From Hujiaoplasma nucleasis (lineage in GTDB: Bacteria; Bacillota_I; Bacilli_A; Izemoplasmatales; Hujiaoplasmataceae), in the NCBI RefSeq assembly GCF_013745115.1, contig NZ_CP051151.1, forward strand, positions 682,001 to 746,000: a stretch of 64,000 bases of DNA, in the 5' to 3' direction. This document shows, one piece after another, positions 60,353 through 64,000 of the stretch (position 1 is the stretch's first letter; every line of letters begins with the position of its first letter). A model generated the notes under the pieces. That model ran no database searches. It was not told the DNA's origin and saw nothing but the letters and a program-made list of their open reading frames with translations. A program made the translations under genes and the position numbers.

Positions 60353-61069
60353 TTATTGCTTTTTTAAGACAACACATATGGTTGTTGCATAACTAAAACC
60401 ATTTTCTTGTAAATAATCTTTAATTGCTATTGCTTCTTCTTTATATTGTTCAAATTTAGGACTGTCTTTCACATTCTTCAATAAACCATCCACAAGTCTG
60501 TATAAATCTTCTAATGTAATTTCTTCATCAAAGGATTTTGTTTCCAATTCCCATATAGCGTCTACAGGCAACGGGGAATACATTTCAATGGCTTGCATAA
60601 CATTTTCTTTTGAAAAAATTTGCGAATGTACTTTATTCAACTCGTGATCTATTTTCGCTGCAAATGAATGCAATAACTGATGAGATATTTGCTTTTCTGA
60701 TAAATCATTAGAAGATATTAATTCACTAAGAATTATAATGCCACCTGGTTTTAACATCTCTACCATTTGATTAAACATTGATTTGATATCTTTAATATGA
60801 TGTAAAGTGTTTGATAAAGATATGATATCAAAACTGTTTTTTGGAAAAGTAGTTTCTAAAACATCTAAATCCATCCATTTGATTTTCGGATTGTTTTCGA
60901 ATGCACTTTCGTCCATTTCTAAAAGATAATCGACAATATCAATGCCGATTATTTCCGAATAATCTTGGTAGACATAATCAATCATAGCAATAAAATCACC
61001 CTTGCCAGTTCCTATATCTAATATCCTAGGATTTTCATATTGACTTAAATAAGATTTTAATTCTTTCAT
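60353..61069 (-). CDS. Class I SAM-dependent methyltransferase
   Basis: 238 residues. SAM-binding motif I ILDIGTGKGDFIAMI at ~16-30, acidic motif IIGIDIVDYL, motif IV ISLSNTLHHIKDIKSM and post-I LKPGGIIILSE. Resembles ubiquinone/menaquinone-type or small-molecule methyltransferases; substrate unknown. Strong AAGGAG site. It is divergent from the Mpv17-like gene. Confidence 0.85.
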   Translation of the reverse strand: MKELKSYLSQYENPRILDIGTGKGDFIAMIDYVYQDYSEIIGIDIVDYLLEMDESAFENNPKIKWMDLDVLETTFPKNSFDIISLSNTLHHIKDIKSMFNQMVEMLKPGGIIILSELISSNDLSEKQISHQLLHSFAAKIDHELNKVHSQIFSKENVMQAIEMYSPLPVDAIWELETKSFDEEITLEDLYRLVDGLLKNVKDSPKFEQYKEEAIAIKDYLQENGFSYATTICVVLKKQ

Positions 61070-61162
61070 GCCTCACTCCTTATCACTTATTATACATATT
61101 TTATCTTATTTGTGTTAAGATATAAGAAATTAATTGAAAAAAATTAAAAAGGAGATAAATTA

Positions 61163-61840
61163 ATGAAAAAAAAGGATATAATTTTGATATTTTATATACT
61201 TACTGTGGTTTTGTTATTCCTAATAAATACTACAAGGGTTTTTATTGAAACACAAACCATCAACCACCCTTATCTTATGGGTTTTATAAAAACATCTATT
61301 TTGGCAACGAGCGGAGAACTAATTGCCTCAAGAATTCAAAGCAATCATTATTTCTCTAAGAAAGGTTTATTCTATCGATTTATCGTTTGGGGAATCTTGG
61401 GAATGGGCTTTGTTTTAATGTTTCATATTTATGACGCTGGTGTCAATAGTGCAATAAATAATAATTTATTACCTTCAATAAAACATAGTTTTTCTAACAA
61501 ATTAGTGACTGCCTTTTTAATCAGTCTAATTATGAATTTAAGTTTTGCGCCAGCCTTTATGTTATTACACCGTGTGACTGATACATACATTGACTTAGGC
61601 CAAGGTCGATTTAAACAAATCACTAAAGTTAAGATATCTGATGTTTCATCTACAATTCATTGGAAAGTTTACCTAGAATTTGTTTTAATAAAAACGATTC
61701 CTTTATTTTGGGTACCTGCCCATACTATAACTTTCTTATTACCAAGCCAATATCGCGTATTAATGGCTGGATTTTTATCAATTGCCCTAGGACTTATTTT
61801 AAGTTTTTCTAAAAACAAGCAAAAAGAATCGACAAATTAA
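61163..61840 (+). CDS. Mpv17/PMP22-like membrane protein
   Basis: 225 residues with four or five hydrophobic segments. HPYLMGFIKTSILATSGELIASRI and the C-terminal FWVPAHTITFLLPSQYRVLMAGFLSIALG match the bacterial proteins annotated as Mpv17/PMP22 family (pattern FW.P....NF..P..YR). Function in bacteria unknown. AAAAAGGAG ribosome site. Confidence 0.72.
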   Translation: MKKKDIILIFYILTVVLLFLINTTRVFIETQTINHPYLMGFIKTSILATSGELIASRIQSNHYFSKKGLFYRFIVWGILGMGFVLMFHIYDAGVNSAINNNLLPSIKHSFSNKLVTAFLISLIMNLSFAPAFMLLHRVTDTYIDLGQGRFKQITKVKISDVSSTIHWKVYLEFVLIKTIPLFWVPAHTITFLLPSQYRVLMAGFLSIALGLILSFSKNKQKESTN

Positions 61841-61850
61841 GAAGATGTTA

Positions 61851-61878
61851 TTGTAAATATGTAATTTTTTGATAGAAT
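61851..61878 (+). promoter_or_regulatory. Promoter of hppA
   Basis: TTGTAA (61851-61856), 16-bp spacer, TAGAAT (61873-61878), shortly before the AAGGGGG ribosome site. Confidence 0.6.
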
Positions 61879-61905
61879 ATTTAATAATAAACTTAAGGGG
61901 GAAAT

Positions 61906-63930
61906 ATGGGAAGTTTAATTTATATCGCAGGTTTTTTAGCAATCATTGCGATTGTTTACGCTATGTATTTATTTAAGAAAGTCTTATCTTATTCATCAGG
62001 GAATGATAAGGTTAAGGAAATAGCTGGTTATATTAAAGAGGGAGCCAATGCCTTTTTAAGTAGAGAATACCGGATTATCATTATCTTTGTTATCCTAGGA
62101 TTCTTTGGCTTATGGCTGGCTTTAAGTATCGCAAGTGCTTTAGCTTTTGTCTTAGGAGCTACGTTTTCTGGAATAGCGGGTTTAGTTGGCATGAAAACTG
62201 CCACAGAAGCTAATTCAAGAACAGCTACTGCAGCCAATAATCACGGCATGAATGAAGCTTTAAATGTTGCTTTTAAAGGCGGAACTGTCATGGGAATGTC
62301 AGTGGTAGGTTTTGGTTTATTAGGACTAATTATTGTATATCTAATTGCTGAAAACCTATTTTCTTTAGATGCTTCCACTGCTATTGAAATAGCTGCTGGC
62401 TATTCTTTAGGAGCATCAACCATCGCTTTATTTTCTAGAGTTGGTGGAGGTATATATACAAAAGCAGCTGATGTTGGTGCTGATATGGTTGGTAAGATAG
62501 AACTAGATGTGCCTGAAGATGACCCAAGAAATCCAGCTACCATCGCTGATAATGTTGGCGACAATGTTGGTGATGTTGCAGGTATGGGATCTGATTTATT
62601 AGAATCTTATGTTTCTTCAATTATTGGCGCAGCCACTATAGGAGCCTTATGGTTTGGTAGCCAAGGCGTTATTTTTGTTTTAATCATTGCTGGTGTAGGA
62701 ATACTTTCTTCGATATTAGGAACCTTCTTTGTTAAAACAGGAAAGAATGGTAACCCACATCACTCCTTAAAACTAGGGACCTATATGAGTGCTTTATTCT
62801 TTGTTATTGGTTCTTTTATAGTCACTTATTTTTTCAATATAAAACAATATGATGCATCAGGTTTATCAGAATTACCATCCAATATGGGACCTTTTTATAG
62901 TATCATCGTTGGTTTAGCTGTAGGATTATTTATTGCCTTTATCAGTGAATACTACACTTCAGAAAAGTATAAATTTGTTAAAGAAATAGCCAAACAATCA
63001 GAAACAGGACATGCTACAAACATTATTGCAGGCATAGCAACCGGTATGCAATCTACTGTTTTTCCTATTTTAGCTATTGCTTTAGGTTCTCTATTAGCAT
63101 TTGAAGTTGGTGGATTATTTGGTATTGGTTTAGCTGCAGTTGGTATGTTAGGTACTGCGGGTATGACTGTTAGTGTTGATGCATATGGACCGATTGCTGA
63201 TAATGCTGGCGGTATAGCTCAAATGTCTAAAATGGATGATCATGTAAGAAAGATTACTGATAAATTAGATAGTGTTGGTAATACAACTGCTGCAGTTGCT
63301 AAAGGTTTTGCTATTGGTTCAGCTGCCTTAACTGCCCTAGCTTTATTTAGTTCATATGCTGTAAAAACAGGTTTAGAAACCATCAATTTAATTAATTCTC
63401 ATGTTATTTCAGGCTTGGTTGTAGGGGGTATGCTTGCCTTTCTATTTTCTTCAATGACAATCTTTAGTGTTGGTAAAGCAGCAAATAAAATGATTGATGA
63501 AATTAGAAGACAATTTCGGGATATTCCTGGGATATTAGAAGGAAATGCTACGCCTGATTATTCTAAATGTGTAGCCATATCTACTGACTCAGCCCTTAAA
63601 GAAATGTTAGCACCAGCCTTGCTTGCAATCATCACACCTGTTGTGGTAGGCTTTGTTTTTGGCCCCGCAGCTTTGGGCGGTTTATTAGCAGGAACTTTAA
63701 TCACCGGTATCATGTTAGCAATTTTTATGGCTAACTCTGGTGGTGCCTGGGATAATGCTAAAAAATATATCGAAGATGGTCATCACGGTGGAAAAGGTTC
63801 TGCTGCTCATAAGGCTTCAGTGACTGGAGATACTGTAGGTGATCCATTAAAAGACACTTCAGGCCCAGCATTAAATATTCTAATTAAATTAATGACAACT
63901 GTATCTTTATTATTAGCCGCTATGTTTTAA
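61906..63930 (+). CDS. hppA: Membrane-bound ion-translocating pyrophosphatase
   Basis: 674 residues with about 16 hydrophobic helices. PPi site [35 protein letters not shown], second acidic site [16 protein letters not shown], and C-terminal [17 protein letters not shown] and [15 protein letters not shown]. The GNTTAA motif has Ala where K+-independent pumps have Lys, so this is the K+-dependent type. Whether it moves H+, Na+ or both cannot be decided by eye. It couples PPi hydrolysis to the ion gradient and fits with the PPi-PFK. Confidence 0.96.
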
Positions 63931-63936
63931 GTAATC

Positions 63937-63969
63937 ATCCCAAGTATATTATGCTTGGGATTTTTTTTT
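63937..63969 (+). terminator. Terminator after hppA
   Basis: ATCCCAAG/CTTGGGAT 8-bp stem followed by nine T. Confidence 0.93.
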
Positions 63970-64000
63970 GTAAAAAAGTACAAGCTATTCGCATAAGATC

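Noticed and set aside
1-64000. Prophage, insertion sequence or genomic island
   Set aside because: No transposase, integrase, terminal inverted repeats or abrupt composition change were noticed; most genes form housekeeping operons.

Overview
The window is 64 kb of AT-rich DNA read with the standard bacterial code: TGA is used as a stop, for example at the end of fbp, and Trp is TGG. Almost all genes lie on the minus strand. No phage, insertion sequence, CRISPR array or rRNA is visible. The mix suggests an anaerobic amino-acid- and peptide-fermenting member of the Bacillota/Mycoplasmatota border: Firmicute-type T-box, purine riboswitch and class III FBPase, Thr/Pro-rich lipoprotein tethers, an extracellular nuclease lipoprotein, PPi-dependent phosphofructokinase and a membrane pyrophosphatase. 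An Izemoplasma-like lineage is my best guess; this is inference, not a database result.

Layout. 1-5354: 5' part of a giant surface lipoprotein (InlB-type repeats around an RCC1 propeller, then OB-fold-like segments). 5569-7197: a membrane EAL-domain c-di-GMP phosphodiesterase gene split by an in-frame TAA. 7303-12632: an operon for a 2-oxoacid:ferredoxin oxidoreductase (four subunits), phosphate butyryltransferase and butyrate kinase, led by a P-loop ATPase gene and a strong promoter with a cre-like operator. 12.7-19.9 kb: gpsA, nuclease lipoprotein, DUF2804, YgjV-like, SRAP protein, and a purine permease behind a guanine-type riboswitch. 20-26 kb: nitroreductase and OsmC, then a multisubunit FAD/Fe-S dehydrogenase with P5C dehydrogenase (proline catabolism). 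26-29 kb: pdxR divergent from pdxST. 29-33 kb: T-box-controlled serS-alr, then a MATE exporter. 33-38.6 kb: a tRNA-Leu joined to a NERD-like gene, PPi-PFK, kbl-tdh, a GyrI-like protein, tRNA-Gly. 38.7-47 kb: UPF0316, LTA-synthase-like protein, amidase, gamma carbonic anhydrase, NnrDE, Fbp, and an orphan EncFtn-type ferritin. 47.4-58 kb: an unusually enlarged oligopeptide transporter operon (oppABCDF plus a DUF3899 gene). 58-64 kb: S41 protease lipoprotein, methyltransferase, Mpv17-like protein and hppA.

Taken together, secreted lipoproteins (nuclease, S41 protease and perhaps the giant protein) break down macromolecules. Opp imports peptides. Proline, threonine and branched-chain 2-oxoacids are oxidised, with ATP made by butyrate kinase, and PPi is used by PFK and the membrane pump. 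PLP synthesis (PdxST) supplies Alr and Kbl.

The most unusual material is the Opp system. OppD has an inserted charged coiled coil of about 330 residues, OppF has one of about 75 residues at a different site, and OppC has a roughly 430-residue extracellular insertion with four Cys. Other notable points are the split phosphodiesterase, the EncFtn gene without a shell gene or targeting tail, the layered promoter of the oxidoreductase operon, and the habit of placing stop codons inside terminator hairpins.
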